From Alishewanella metallidurans (lineage in GTDB: Bacteria > Pseudomonadota > Gammaproteobacteria > Enterobacterales > Alteromonadaceae): 64,000 bases of DNA. The stretch spans positions 124,001 through 188,000 of the forward strand of contig NZ_JALAHQ010000001.1 of NCBI RefSeq assembly GCF_036983985.1, read 5' to 3'. Below, one piece after another: positions 8,446-17,291 of this stretch (positions are counted from its first letter, which is position 1; every line of letters starts with the position of its first letter). The notes beneath the pieces were generated by a model. That model ran no database searches. It was not told the origin of the DNA and saw only the letters and a list, made by a program, of their open reading frames with translations. The position numbers and the translations under genes were made by a program.

Positions 8446-11400
8446 ATGTCGACTAAACCCCTTGGTATTGCTGGGCGCATAGCTAACGTTTTTTTGCTGT
8501 CTGAAATTACCCCACTGTTAGCCTTAGTGGGCTTATTACTAGGACTATTTGCCTTAGCAATAACCCCGCGCGAAGAAGAGCCACAAATTAACGTCACTTT
8601 TGCCAACGTTATTATTGCCTTTCCCGGCGCTAGCGCCAAAGAGGTTGAGTCTCTGGTAACCGTGCCGGCAGAAAAAATAGTGTCTGAAATTGCCGGTGTG
8701 CAGCATGTTTATTCTATGTCGTCACCTGGCATGGTGGTGCTTACCGTACGTTTTGAAGTGGGTGAGCCACGCACCGATGCCATTGTGCGTTTGTATAATG
8801 CGTTTTACTCTAATAAAAATGCTTTGCCCTATAACCTTGGCGTATCGCAACCGTTAATTCAGCCGAAGGGTATTGATGATGTGCCCATTGTTACTGCCAC
8901 CTTGTGGAGCCATAACCCTGAGATCGGCAGTGCCGAATTACTTAATATTGCCCATGGTATGGAAGCGGAGTTGCAGCGAGTGCCTGGCACCCGAGAAATT
9001 AAAACTATTGGTGGCGCACCTGCGGTTGCACTGGTGCATTTTGAACCAGCACGTTTGGCATCGTATCAGTTATCACTTACCGACATACGCAACGCGTTAT
9101 TCGCGGCGAATACGTCTGCCGCTGCCGGTAATCTTGTTAGTCAAAACACCGACATTCAGCTACAAGTAGGCACGTTTTTAACGTCAATAGAGGATATTGG
9201 TCAGTTAGTAGTGGGGGTATTTAATAACGCGCCAATATTTTTGCGTGATGTCGCTAGCGTATCCTTGGGTGCAGACACACCTAGTAGCTATGTGGCCTTT
9301 GGTGTTGGCGCTGCCAGTAATATTGATGCCGCAGGTAATTATTCCGCTGTTACCATAACGGTAGCAAAAAAGCCGGGTGAAAATGCAGTCGAAGTTGCTA
9401 ATGGTGTACTGACACGCTTTGAGCAAATGCAGGGCATTTATTTACCAGATAGTGTTGAGGTTACTTTTACCCGCAACTACGGCGTTACTGCAGAAGAAAA
9501 AGCCCAAGCGCTAATTAAAAAACTGATTTTTGCTACCTTATCGGTCATTGTCTTAATATTTTTTGTACTGGGCCGGCGTGAAGCGGTTGTAGTGGGTGTG
9601 GCGGTAATTGTTACGCTGGCTATTACCTTATTCGCTTCTTGGGCGTGGGGCTTTACGCTAAATCGTGTGTCACTGTTTGCACTGATCTTCTCCATTGGTA
9701 TTTTGGTCGATGACGCCATCGTGGTAGTAGAAAATATTCATCGCCATATGACGCTTGGCGGTATGTCGTTAAAACAGTCTATTCCACTAGCAGTAGATGA
9801 AGTGGGCGGGCCAACTATTTTGGCTACCTTTACCGTTATTGCTGCATTGTTACCAATGGCTTTTGTTACCGGTTTAATGGGCCCGTATATGCGGCCTATT
9901 CCAATTAATGCGTCTATAGGCATGCTAATAAGCCTAGCAGTGGCCTTTATTCTTACACCTTGGTTATTTTTAAAGTTATTTAACAAAGACGCTATAACGG
10001 CACACGCACCAGAGCAACAAGCTAGCCGATTACATAATTTCTTTGCACAATTACTTACGCCCTTTCTTAATGCACGAAGTGGCCGCGGTAAGCGGGTAAT
10101 GCTGTTGGCTGGTATTGTGTTATTAATCGCTGTTTCTATGGCGTTAGTAGCTAGTCAGCATGTGGTGATGAAAATGCTGCCGTTTGATAATAAAAGTGAA
10201 TTTGAGCTAGTAGTCGATATGCCAGAAGGCACTAGCCTAGAACAAACTTATGCCACCTTGCAGGCATTAGCTAACGATTTACAAGCCTTGCCTGAACTGG
10301 ATAACTATCAGCTGTATGCAGGCACCGCGGCGCCTATTAGCTTTAATGGCTTGGTACGGCAATATTATTTGCGTAATCAGCCATTTATGGGTGAAATTCA
10401 GGTAAATCTTAGCCATAAAGATAAGCGTACTCGTAAAAGCCACGCTATTGCTTTAGAGGCACGGCAGCTTATCGCACAAACTGCCCAGCAATATAATGCT
10501 AATGTGAAAATTGTTGAATTACCGCCGGGCCCTCCTGTGCTGGCGCCATTAGTCGCAGAAATATATGGCTTAGATTATCAGCGCCAACTAGAGGTTGCGG
10601 CTAATGTAAAAGCCGTATTTATGGCCACAGAAAACGTGGTTGATGTTGACGATACGGTAGAAGCATCGCAGCAAAAGTGGATATTAGTGGTCGACCTCGC
10701 CAAAGCAGCAAAGCTAGGTGTTAATCAAGCGACTATTGTTGCCGATATTAATGCCGCAGTAGCCGGTGAAGATGCGTCGTTTTTACACGATGATTATACG
10801 GCAGTGGCTATTCCTATCCGCTTAACTTTGCCTAGTGGCGCGAAAAGTGATTTGCTAACAATACAAAATTTACGTGTACGCTCTACGTCGGGTGAATTAA
10901 TAGCGTTATCTGAATTAACCCAACTGGTTAAGCAGCAGCGCGAGCAAACTATTCATCGTAAAAACTTATTACCGGTTGTGTATGTTACTGGCGATGCCGC
11001 GGGTGACACCGACAGTCCGCTATATGGTTTAGCCGCCATGTCGGCAATGCTTGAACGCACACCAGTATCCGCAGAGGGCGAAATAATTGAACAATACTTT
11101 ACTACTCAGCCAGCAAATCCGTATCAGTGGAGCATAAAATGGGATGGCGAGTGGCAGGTTACTTATGAAACCTTCCGCGATATGGGCATCGCTTATTCTG
11201 TAGGGCTAATTATGATTTACCTACTGGTAGTCGCGCAGTTTAAATCGTACTTGATACCGCTAATCATCATGGCGCCTATTCCGTTAACCATTATTGGCAT
11301 TATGCCAGGCCATGCGTTATTGGGGCAGCAGTTCACCGCACCATCAATGATCGGCATGATCGCGCTAGCGGGCATAATAGTTAGAAACTCCATATTGCTG

Positions 11401-11658
11401 GTCGACTTTATTCAGCAACAGGTGGCGGCGGGTAAAGACTTACAGCAAGCCACTATAGAAGCGGCAGCAGTGCGCTCAGTGCCGATTGCCTTAACTGCAG
11501 TAGCGGCCATGATGGGCGGCTTCTTTATACTCGACGATCCGATCTTTGGTGGCTTAGCCGTATCGCTTATTTTTGGTTTGCTCATATCAACAGTGCTAAC
11601 ACTGCTAGTAATACCCGTGGTGTACTACGCGTACCACTACAAAACCGAAGCTAGTTAA
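8446..11658 (+). CDS. RND-family efflux pump permease
   Basis: Inner-membrane proton-driven exporter of 1070 residues with the standard two-fold RND plan: N-terminal helix, large periplasmic loop with PN/PC porter motifs (SLVTVPAEKIVSEIAG), helices 2-6, second loop, helices 8-12. The proton-relay acidic pair is present in helix 4 (GILVDDAIVVVENIHRH). The C half has PSMIGMIALAGIIVRNSILLVDFI. Length and motifs fit hydrophobe/amphiphile exporters rather than the heavy-metal CusA/CzcA type, because the second half lacks the metal-binding methionine pattern. Substrate is unknown. It is the last gene of the operon, followed by a strong terminator. Confidence 0.92.
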   Translation: MSTKPLGIAGRIANVFLLSEITPLLALVGLLLGLFALAITPREEEPQINVTFANVIIAFPGASAKEVESLVTVPAEKIVSEIAGVQHVYSMSSPGMVVLTVRFEVGEPRTDAIVRLYNAFYSNKNALPYNLGVSQPLIQPKGIDDVPIVTATLWSHNPEIGSAELLNIAHGMEAELQRVPGTREIKTIGGAPAVALVHFEPARLASYQLSLTDIRNALFAANTSAAAGNLVSQNTDIQLQVGTFLTSIEDIGQLVVGVFNNAPIFLRDVASVSLGADTPSSYVAFGVGAASNIDAAGNYSAVTITVAKKPGENAVEVANGVLTRFEQMQGIYLPDSVEVTFTRNYGVTAEEKAQALIKKLIFATLSVIVLIFFVLGRREAVVVGVAVIVTLAITLFASWAWGFTLNRVSLFALIFSIGILVDDAIVVVENIHRHMTLGGMSLKQSIPLAVDEVGGPTILATFTVIAALLPMAFVTGLMGPYMRPIPINASIGMLISLAVAFILTPWLFLKLFNKDAITAHAPEQQASRLHNFFAQLLTPFLNARSGRGKRVMLLAGIVLLIAVSMALVASQHVVMKMLPFDNKSEFELVVDMPEGTSLEQTYATLQALANDLQALPELDNYQLYAGTAAPISFNGLVRQYYLRNQPFMGEIQVNLSHKDKRTRKSHAIALEARQLIAQTAQQYNANVKIVELPPGPPVLAPLVAEIYGLDYQRQLEVAANVKAVFMATENVVDVDDTVEASQQKWILVVDLAKAAKLGVNQATIVADINAAVAGEDASFLHDDYTAVAIPIRLTLPSGAKSDLLTIQNLRVRSTSGELIALSELTQLVKQQREQTIHRKNLLPVVYVTGDAAGDTDSPLYGLAAMSAMLERTPVSAEGEIIEQYFTTQPANPYQWSIKWDGEWQVTYETFRDMGIAYSVGLIMIYLLVVAQFKSYLIPLIIMAPIPLTIIGIMPGHALLGQQFTAPSMIGMIALAGIIVRNSILLVDFIQQQVAAGKDLQQATIEAAAVRSVPIALTAVAAMMGGFFILDDPIFGGLAVSLIFGLLISTVLTLLVIPVVYYAYHYKTEAS

Positions 11659-11675
11659 GCAAACCTAGCCAATAA

Positions 11676-11708
11676 AAAAGCCCCTGTACATTGCTGTCAG
11701 GGGCTTTT
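11676..11708. terminator. bidirectional intrinsic terminator
   Basis: Perfect 11-bp arms, AAAAGCCCCTG at 11676-11686 and CAGGGGCTTTT at 11698-11708, flanked by A and T runs on the two sides. It separates the RND operon (+) from the convergent secreted-protein gene (-) and can work both ways. Confidence 0.88.
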
Positions 11709-11725
11709 CGCTTAGCTAATTAAGC

Positions 11726-12370
11726 TTACTTTTTAAAGCGACGTAACATCAACAAGCCTAAACCTAACAAGGCAATGCTAGCTGGTGCTGGCACTTTAGC
11801 TGGCTCATCAGCCACTGGCTGTGATGCTGAGCCGTGTATTGTTAAATTAGCGCTATATAAGTTGAAGTTATTTGCACCGAAAGCTTCTTCAGAAAACCAA
11901 AGACTGAATTTTTTGCTATCGACAATATCGTTAAATAACGATGATAACGTGTTCGCATCAAACACAAACGTTTGCTGAGTGATACCGCTTGCGCGAGTCA
12001 GTTTTGTTTGCTCGGCTAAGGTAGCACGTTGGCCATTGCTTGCAGGCAATATCCGCCAATCTTCATTAGCGCAGAAAATAAACATTACACAATTACGGTT
12101 ATTAGTACCTGAGAACGTTAAATCAAGCTCAAAGCGGTCAATGGTATCAAAATCTAATGCTGAAAAATCGAATACATCAGAAAAGCGCTGGCAGCCGGTT
12201 GAGGTATCTTTAATCGTTACGCTACCCGTATTTTTGCTATCACATGAGTTTGTGCCCATTGAATTTGGAATATAATTATCGGTGCCATAGGTGTGATTAA
12301 CATTACCAATAATGCCTGCAAAGCTGCTGCTGCTAAAAAGTAAAGCAGCAGAAAGTAACAATTTATTCAT
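11726..12370 (-). CDS. secreted protein with PEP-CTERM-like C-terminal sorting signal
   Basis: A 214-residue exported protein: signal peptide about 1-18 (ending SSSSFA), a beta-rich low-complexity body with cysteine pairs (residues near 43, 59, 93 and 99), and a C-terminal tripartite tail consisting of VPAPAS, a hydrophobic stretch (IALLGLGLLML) and basic RRFKK. That tail is the layout of PEP-CTERM sorting signals, which direct proteins to exosortase, although here the motif reads APAPS-like rather than a strict PEP. Such proteins usually go with exopolysaccharide production; no exosortase is in the window, but a glycosyltransferase gene is divergent from it. I do not recognise the body of the protein. 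Confidence 0.7.
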   Translation of the reverse strand: MNKLLLSAALLFSSSSFAGIIGNVNHTYGTDNYIPNSMGTNSCDSKNTGSVTIKDTSTGCQRFSDVFDFSALDFDTIDRFELDLTFSGTNNRNCVMFIFCANEDWRILPASNGQRATLAEQTKLTRASGITQQTFVFDANTLSSLFNDIVDSKKFSLWFSEEAFGANNFNLYSANLTIHGSASQPVADEPAKVPAPASIALLGLGLLMLRRFKK

Positions 12371-12694
12371 GAAAACTCCATATGTATTAACTTTAAGGTG
12401 TTGTTTTTATTTGCTATTTATATTTAAGCAATATTTGGGCCAAGTTTTATTTCGCGCTGCAGCCCTTGTTCTGCTTGTAGGTAAAAAAGTTAACCAAAAA
12501 CTAGATGAGAATATTTCTTTGAAACGTAAAAAAAACTGACGATCGACAATTAAAAATTTAGCCGGTAAGCAGTAACACCGCTTAGACAAAAAATTACAAT
12601 TTAATGTAATAAAGCTGTGAACGTAACATGGGTGGATATGCTATTATAATGTGCCATATAGATGGCTGAAAAGTTCTGAGCAAAGCGTAATCTT
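12371..12694. promoter_or_regulatory. AT-rich divergent intergenic region with a candidate -10 for the glycosyltransferase
   Basis: This 324-bp gap lies between the divergent secreted-protein and glycosyltransferase genes and has no supportable gene. On the + strand a perfect TATAAT lies at 12645-12650, with GTAACA (4 of 6 to the -35 consensus) 16 bp upstream at 12623-12628. No clear dyad or repeat stands out. Short frames here lack a ribosome-binding site. Confidence 0.4.
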
Positions 12695-13819
12695 ATGTCT
12701 AATATTTATATTATCTATCGTGCTATGTTTTCCTCCGATGGCGCAATGCACACCATAGGTGGTATTGAGAATTATCTATTAAGTTTGTGCGAAGTGTTTA
12801 CTCAGCAAGGTTGGCAGTGCCATGTTGTTCAGCCAGCAAAGCGAGCGTTTTCTCTTGCGCAGCCAAACTATGTCATTCATGGCGTAAACACCGGTATATA
12901 TCGCGGTAACTTTAAAAAGTATGCATTAGCCAATTGGGTGCGTAAACAGGCAGATAAACAGAATGATATTGTAATTTTTGCTACGGACTCTTATGCGGTA
13001 ACCATGCAAGGGTTTAAAACCCTTGCCATTCAACACGGGATCTCGTGGGATAAGCCAAGAGCAAGCAAACAGTCAATAATACAGTTTTTTTCATCGCTGC
13101 TAAATCAGTATAAATATTTGTCTTATATTAAACCTAAGTGCAGCTTAGTTTGTGTAGACCATAATTTTGTTAATTGGTATCGCACTTGGTTTAATATCGA
13201 TAAACAGCATATAAAGGTTATTTATAATTTTTATAATGAAAAGATTGGCGAAAAAGAGTTTGCTGAAAAGTGGTCGTCTGAAAATTCAAAACTAAATATT
13301 ATTATAGCCCGCCGCTTTGTCGATTATCGCGGCATTAAACTTATCGCCCCCATTATTAAACAACTTTTGCCACAATATAATGTGCAAGTAAGCTTTGCTG
13401 GTGATGGCCCGCTAAAACCTTATTTAGAAGCGTTATTTGCTAATGAAGCAAAAGTAACGTTGATGCAATATGGGCCAAACGAAAGCTTTAACGTGCATAA
13501 AAACCAGCATATTGCGATTATTCCTACCTTAGGCTCAGAAGGCACATCTTTGTCTATGATTGAAGCTATGGCCGCTGGCTGCATGGTTATTAGTAGTGAC
13601 GTTGGTGGCTTATCTAATATTATTATTAACGGTTTTAACGGTCGGCTTGTTATACCTAATACACTAGAATTTACTCAAGCGTTAACCGCCAGCTTAAGTA
13701 ATTATCAGCAAAGTAAAACTATGGCGTTGAATGGTCTGAAATCGATTGAACACGCATGCTCAAAGGCAACCTGGGCCAAAGGTTGGCTAGATACTGTTAA
13801 TACATTACGCTTGGCCTAG
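12695..13819 (+). CDS. glycosyltransferase family 4 (GT-B fold)
   Basis: A 374-residue cytoplasmic glycosyltransferase with two Rossmann-like halves. The N-terminal acceptor half begins with a glycine-rich GGIENYLLSL loop. The C-terminal donor half has FAGDGPLKPYLE and the GT4 EX7E motif in EGTSLSMIEAMAAGC (about residues 283-297), followed by VISSDVGGLSNII. It transfers a sugar from a nucleotide donor to a glycan or lipid acceptor. It is solitary here: no other polysaccharide genes surround it, so the pathway is open. Base composition looks AT-richer than the flanking housekeeping genes, compatible with transfer. Its TAG stop overlaps that of the convergent gene in a shared CCTAGG. Confidence 0.85.
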   Translation: MSNIYIIYRAMFSSDGAMHTIGGIENYLLSLCEVFTQQGWQCHVVQPAKRAFSLAQPNYVIHGVNTGIYRGNFKKYALANWVRKQADKQNDIVIFATDSYAVTMQGFKTLAIQHGISWDKPRASKQSIIQFFSSLLNQYKYLSYIKPKCSLVCVDHNFVNWYRTWFNIDKQHIKVIYNFYNEKIGEKEFAEKWSSENSKLNIIIARRFVDYRGIKLIAPIIKQLLPQYNVQVSFAGDGPLKPYLEALFANEAKVTLMQYGPNESFNVHKNQHIAIIPTLGSEGTSLSMIEAMAAGCMVISSDVGGLSNIIINGFNGRLVIPNTLEFTQALTASLSNYQQSKTMALNGLKSIEHACSKATWAKGWLDTVNTLRLA

Positions 13820-15183
13820 GAAATTGTCTGTAGTGATTGTTTTTCAGACAGCTTGAGCACTTTGCTAGTAACTACGCCAGATACCATTGCACCTGATACA
13901 TTCAATGCCGTGCGAGCCATATCAATTAACGGCTCTATAGAAATGAGTAAAGCGACTATTTCTATAGGCAACCCCATAGTAGGTAATACCACTAACGCGG
14001 CAAAAGTTGCACCACCGCCGACTCCAGCAATACCAAAAGAGCTAATAACAACAATACCCACTAATGACGCGATAAATTCGAATGTCATAGGATCAATACC
14101 GACGCTTGGTGCTACCATCATCGCCAGCATGGCAGGGTAAATACCGGCACAACCATTTTGGCCAATTGTCGCACCAAAAGAGGCAGATAAATTAGCAATA
14201 GCGGGTGGCACGTTAAGCTGGTTAACTTGAACATCAATATTCATTGGTATTGAGGCAGCTGAGCTGCGTGAGCTAAAAGCGAAGGTTAATACTGGCCAAA
14301 TCTTTATAAAATATTGCTTAGGGCTAACGCCAACTAAACCGATTAAGAAACCGTGTATAACAAACATTATTAAAATGGCGATATAAGAAGCAATAATAAA
14401 CGCCAACAAGTTAAGAATATCGTTACTACTTGAGTTGGCAACAACACTCGCCATAAGCCCAGCAACACCATAGGGCGTTAAGGCAATAACCATCTTAACT
14501 AAACTCATAACAATGGCTTGCAAGACGTTAACACCGCTGCGAATAGGAACCGCAAGTTCAGTTCGCTCTAGCATTACCTTACGGGCAGCAATACCTACTA
14601 ATACGCCAAAAATAACCACCGCTATAATTGAGCTAGAGCGCAGGTTACTTAAATCGGCAAACGGGTTTTGTGGAATAAAATTTAACAGCATTTGCGGTAC
14701 TGTTAAATCAGCTATATTCGCTGCTTTGCTCTGCAAAGCTGTCATTTGCGTCGCCTCGCGGCTACCTGCTACTAAGCCTTCGATACTAATATCAAAGCCA
14801 AAGCTAACGGCAATACCCACCAGCGCTGCAATGGCAGTCGTAAATAATAAGATAGAGATGCTAATAAAAGAAATTTTACCTAACGAGCCTTGGTCTTCAA
14901 GCTTAACTACCGCAGCAATCATAAAGATCAGCACTAAAGGCATAATGAGCATTTTTAATAGCCCAACATAACCTTGGCCCACTATGGCAACCCAACCTAA
15001 TACATCTTTTATAACCTGCGGCTGCTCGGCAAATAGAAACTGCAAAACTAAACCAAATACACTACCCAGAATTAAGCCTAATAAAACGCTGCGTGATAAA
15101 TTTTTATTTTTTTGCGAGAAAAGATAGATCGCGAACAATAAGCCAACAAATAACGCCAGCATTAAAAATGCAGTAAGCGACAT
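13816..15183 (-). CDS. tcyP: L-cystine / dicarboxylate:cation symporter, TcyP (YdjN) type
   Basis: A 455-residue DAACS-family symporter that closely follows E. coli YdjN/TcyP in motif order: GYVGLLKMLIMPLVLIFM, LGKISF, LSVPQ-like TVPQMLLNFIPQNPFADL, LTFAFSSRSSAASIPMN (serine-rich reentrant loop 1), ASFGATIGQNGCAGIYPAMLA, and GVGGGATFAALVVLPTMGLP (loop 2), ending with EPLIDMARTALNVSG. TcyP imports cystine, a sulfur source. Length matches the family (about 460). It is monocistronic, and its stop overlaps that of the convergent glycosyltransferase by 4 bp. A 6-bp inverted repeat lies just upstream. Confidence 0.88.
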   Translation of the reverse strand: MSLTAFLMLALFVGLLFAIYLFSQKNKNLSRSVLLGLILGSVFGLVLQFLFAEQPQVIKDVLGWVAIVGQGYVGLLKMLIMPLVLIFMIAAVVKLEDQGSLGKISFISISILLFTTAIAALVGIAVSFGFDISIEGLVAGSREATQMTALQSKAANIADLTVPQMLLNFIPQNPFADLSNLRSSSIIAVVIFGVLVGIAARKVMLERTELAVPIRSGVNVLQAIVMSLVKMVIALTPYGVAGLMASVVANSSSNDILNLLAFIIASYIAILIMFVIHGFLIGLVGVSPKQYFIKIWPVLTFAFSSRSSAASIPMNIDVQVNQLNVPPAIANLSASFGATIGQNGCAGIYPAMLAMMVAPSVGIDPMTFEFIASLVGIVVISSFGIAGVGGGATFAALVVLPTMGLPIEIVALLISIEPLIDMARTALNVSGAMVSGVVTSKVLKLSEKQSLQTIS

Positions 15184-15199
15184 AACATCCTCTTAAGAA

Positions 15200-15222
15200 A
15201 CAGTAGTATAAGGGAGTACTGT
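15200..15222 (-). promoter_or_regulatory. short inverted repeat upstream of tcyP (possible operator)
   Basis: ACAGTA at 15200-15205 and TACTGT at 15217-15222, 11 bases apart, 17-39 bp before the tcyP start. The size suits a dimeric repressor or activator, but 6-bp arms are weak evidence. The rest of 15184-15439 holds no recognisable gene. Confidence 0.25.
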
Positions 15223-15439
15223 AACGCTTTGCACAAAGTTAATAAAATGCCGTTTCGCTATGAGTTAGATGAAATAATTCTGCCTTAGGACTGATCCAAT
15301 TTTTGAGCACTATGACGTCTTGAAAAGGTTATAGTCGTTTAAAATGGGTAGTAAAATTAATAATAAAGCATAAGTGCCTGAAAAGGATGGTGGCAACGTA
15401 AACGACAAAATGTGAAAGACAAGTGTTGGAGTGGATGCG

Positions 15440-16594
15440 CTATTTTACCCCGATAGTTATTTGATACTGTGTTTCAGTGCGCTGGACATCAATTGACCAA
15501 CCCAATTCTGCAGCGATTCGCCTAATAAGGCTATTGCCATGACCAAACCCCTGGTAGCGAGTACTAGTGGCGGCAGTGCCATCAGTTTGCCATTGAATTT
15601 GATTCATAAATTGAACTTTTTGACGCGTTGAGCAGATATGTAAAACAGTACCACCGCTATGGTAGCAGGCGTTACTGACAATATTAAGCAGTAACAATTG
15701 AATAAGCTGTGGATTACCATTCACTGTCATCTGTTCTGGCAAGTCAACTTTTATTTGACTGATAAATTCTGGCTCAGTTTGGTACAGAGTAAACATGGCT
15801 TGCTCGAGTTGTTGCAATAATGGCAACTGCAGCGTCGGTGTTTGCTGTTTTCTGGCTAGCGCCAGCAGTACGTTTAGTTGCTGTGTCATGGCTGCAGTTG
15901 CCGTTTTAGCCAAATATATCGCTTGTACGGTTAATAGCCTACCGTCGTTAACAGCCAGTGCATTATGTACAATCGCAAGCGGTGTGCGAAGTTCGTGGCT
16001 GATGTCGTTAACAAAGTTCTGTTCGCGCTGCAAGGCTGATGCTAAGTGTCTTTGTGCTAGGTGAAGCCGGTACACTAACCATAAACATGCGCCGCCAAGC
16101 AGCACAATTAGGGCGGTGCAAACCACCTGTAGCAGCTGTAAAAAATTAGCCAGCGGCAATGCCTCAGATAAATTGAGCTCCAACCAGAGTGTTGCTGTTG
16201 TTGCTGTGGCCGGTTGCAACACCCGTGCATAACGTAATGCCTGGTCATCACCAGTGAGCAGCTCAGCCACAGCCGTATCGTGTGCGAAGCCAGACGCAGC
16301 GTCAGGTAAGGTCGCAGCATGTAATTTGAAATAGGACCTAGATGGCTGAACAGCGTCGTATTGCTGTACAAAAGGTTGTGTTTTACTCTTTGCGATGGGA
16401 TCTAAAACCATACCTGCTTTAGCTGCCGCTTGTGTTTGTAAGTATGTCAGCTCTTGTTCTAACAACTGGCTGGCGCTTATCTGCAACAACGTGGTGGAAA
16501 ATTGTTGCCCCAGCCATAAACACAGCGCAGCTGTTAGGATGATAAAGGTTGCCAGTGCAAGATGAATATTCAGTGCCGGAGGGCTAAACATCAT
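15440..16594 (-). CDS. sensor histidine kinase (two-component), divergent ATP-binding domain
   Basis: A 384-residue inner-membrane kinase: TM1 about 10-32, a periplasmic loop of about 115 residues with no recognised sensor fold, TM2 about 152-174, then a HisKA dimerisation domain with phospho-acceptor His200 in NDISHELRTPLAIVHN and a HATPase. The N box is NIVSNACYHS and the G2 box is GFGHGNSLIRRIAAE, but the usual DxGxG G1 box is replaced by FMNQIQ. That is a shortened HATPase variant, so ATP binding should be weaker or differently arranged. It overlaps the response regulator by 11 bp (ATGATG start), which implies translational coupling. The signal sensed is unknown. Confidence 0.85.
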   Translation of the reverse strand: MMFSPPALNIHLALATFIILTAALCLWLGQQFSTTLLQISASQLLEQELTYLQTQAAAKAGMVLDPIAKSKTQPFVQQYDAVQPSRSYFKLHAATLPDAASGFAHDTAVAELLTGDDQALRYARVLQPATATTATLWLELNLSEALPLANFLQLLQVVCTALIVLLGGACLWLVYRLHLAQRHLASALQREQNFVNDISHELRTPLAIVHNALAVNDGRLLTVQAIYLAKTATAAMTQQLNVLLALARKQQTPTLQLPLLQQLEQAMFTLYQTEPEFISQIKVDLPEQMTVNGNPQLIQLLLLNIVSNACYHSGGTVLHICSTRQKVQFMNQIQWQTDGTAATSTRYQGFGHGNSLIRRIAAELGWSIDVQRTETQYQITIGVK

Positions 16595-17264
16595 CCACCA
16601 CCGTTAGTTGATAACCAACAGAACTTATCGTGTGAATAAGCGGGCGGCCTATCACCGCATCAAGACTTTTGCGCAGCGTATAGATGTGTACTTTTAGTGT
16701 GTTACTTTCTGGTTGATCCGTTGGCCATACCGCAGCAATAAGATCGCGGCGCGAGCTGGGATAAGGGTGATCTTCCATCAGCTTTTGTAAAATATGAAAA
16801 CCTGTGGCAGTTAATGTTATAGGTTGCTGGTGCCACCAGACCTGATGTTGGCGGCGGCACAATGCCAACGGACCAATTTTGATGCTGTGCTGCACAAACA
16901 ATTGACGCCGCCGAGATAACGCTTCACAGCGCAATGCTAATTCCCGCAAATCAAATGGTTTGGTTAAGTAATCATCTGCTCCCGCAGCAAAGCCGCTGGC
17001 TTTATCTTTAAAAGCATCGCGGGCGGTAAGCATCAGAATAGGGGGTCTAACGTCAGTGCTGGCTAACAAATTCTGACAAACCTGCAAACCATCCAGATCT
17101 GGCAAGTTCAAATCTAGCAATATCACATCAAACTCATGCTGTAGCGCCAACTGTAGCCCGAGCTGGCCCGTGCCTGCATAGTCAACCAGCCAACCTAAAC
17201 CCTGCATAAAGTTAACCAGCTGATTTGCCAAGGCAACATTATCTTCAATCAGTAAAATTTTCAT
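16584..17264 (-). CDS. OmpR-family response regulator
   Basis: A 226-residue regulator: receiver domain (residues about 1-115) with acidic pocket E7/D8, phospho-acceptor Asp51 in VILLDLNLPD, the conserved Thr/Ala switch LTARDA and Lys in YLTKPF; then a winged-helix DNA-binding domain (about 125-222). A GTG four codons earlier (17276) also opens the frame, but MKILLIEDN is the standard start. It sits between an alpha/beta hydrolase gene (upstream, small gap) and the cognate kinase (overlap), so the three form one operon. Tandem repeats in front of the operon suggest self-regulation. It resembles QseB/PmrA-type regulators in general layout. Confidence 0.92.
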   Translation of the reverse strand: MKILLIEDNVALANQLVNFMQGLGWLVDYAGTGQLGLQLALQHEFDVILLDLNLPDLDGLQVCQNLLASTDVRPPILMLTARDAFKDKASGFAAGADDYLTKPFDLRELALRCEALSRRRQLFVQHSIKIGPLALCRRQHQVWWHQQPITLTATGFHILQKLMEDHPYPSSRRDLIAAVWPTDQPESNTLKVHIYTLRKSLDAVIGRPLIHTISSVGYQLTVVDDV

Positions 17265-17291
17265 TGGTTTTAGCACAGCTCTGGTTATGGC

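Noticed and set aside
13853..14971. Two long plus-strand frames antisense to tcyP
   Set aside because: They mirror the Ile/Ala/Thr composition of a membrane-protein gene on the other strand and have no motif or ribosome-binding site.
15240..15439. Possible IS remnant between tcyP and the kinase gene
   Set aside because: The stretch has no transposase similarity on either strand and no terminal repeats; it is left as plain intergenic DNA.
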